From assembly GCA_947178195.1 (NCBI GenBank), contig CAMWXM010000056.1, forward strand, positions 1 through 13,888: a stretch of 13,888 nt of DNA, read 5' to 3'. Both the position numbers and the translations under genes were made by a program. The first letter of the stretch is position 1. Every line of letters begins with the position of its first letter. Below the pieces are notes generated by a model. It worked only from the letters and a program-made list of their open reading frames with translations. It searched no databases and was not told the DNA's origin. Below are positions 13,830 through 13,888 of this stretch, one piece after another. This DNA comes from an uncultured Ruminococcus sp. Lineage in GTDB: Bacteria; Bacillota; Clostridia; Oscillospirales; Ruminococcaceae.

Positions 13830-13888
13830 TGCAATCTCCCTAATTTCGTATAACATTATATAAATTCTTAATTTGCAAACTTCTTAGA

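Noticed and set aside
13827..13856. Longer start of the TIR-NACHT gene at 13856
   Set aside because: No Shine-Dalgarno sequence precedes it, while GGGAG stands before the ATG at 13829 and the TIR fold starts directly after it.
1..13888. CRISPR array or rRNA genes
   Set aside because: No regularly spaced repeats of 24-40 bases and no conserved rRNA segments were seen on either strand.

Overview
The window looks like the end of an AT-rich genomic island in a Clostridia-class Firmicute, probably Oscillospiraceae/Ruminococcus-like. The evidence is low GC content, strong AGGAGG-type ribosome binding sites, near-consensus sigma-A promoters, an ISLre2-family transposase, a BspA-type leucine-rich secreted protein fragment and an AAA-ATPase-like/DUF1703-type fragment. 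Genus is an inference. Apart from one regulator gene and a possible repeat cluster, almost everything lies on the minus strand.

Layout, left to right. (1) At 24-68 lies the 3' half of a tRNA-Met(CAU) gene, from anticodon loop to encoded CCA, with its 5' half replaced by unrelated DNA. This is the classic scar of tyrosine-integrase insertion. It implies that bases 1-23 are chromosome and everything to the right is the island, whose integrase and complete tRNA would lie beyond the right edge. Short direct repeats at 166-202 could be integrase arm sites. (2) Positions 325-4057 are a gene graveyard: a frameshifted unknown protein, an intact GNAT-RibD_C fusion gene, an ASCH-domain gene with three nonsense codons, a chimera of an AAA-ATPase-like N-terminus and a zinc-finger C-terminus split by one stop, a 5'-truncated ISLre2 transposase, and a signal-peptide/LRR gene start broken at the junction with that transposase. 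(3) Positions 4239-5224 hold an XRE regulator (+), a convergent small gene, and a hypothetical gene, with a strong hairpin terminator. (4) Positions 5439-13829 are the main cargo: two very large TIR-domain genes in the same orientation.

The right-hand gene (9642-13829) encodes TIR - NACHT NTPase - pentapeptide-like stretch - WD40 propeller, a bacterial NLR-like architecture. The left-hand gene (5439-8915) encodes, in a reversed order, an N-terminal propeller-like region, a helical region, BspA-type LRRs and a C-terminal TIR domain, with no NTPase. Both TIR domains keep the candidate catalytic glutamate of NAD-cleaving TIR enzymes. A near-ideal internal Shine-Dalgarno and ATG sit exactly at the TIR boundary of the second gene, so it could also make a free 150-residue TIR protein.

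The two genes are separated by 726 bp that contain an IS256-like transposase remnant. Their proximity, orientation and position beside an attachment scar suggest a TIR-based anti-phage or abortive-infection locus. That function is an inference; no substrate, trigger or partnership can be proved from sequence alone.
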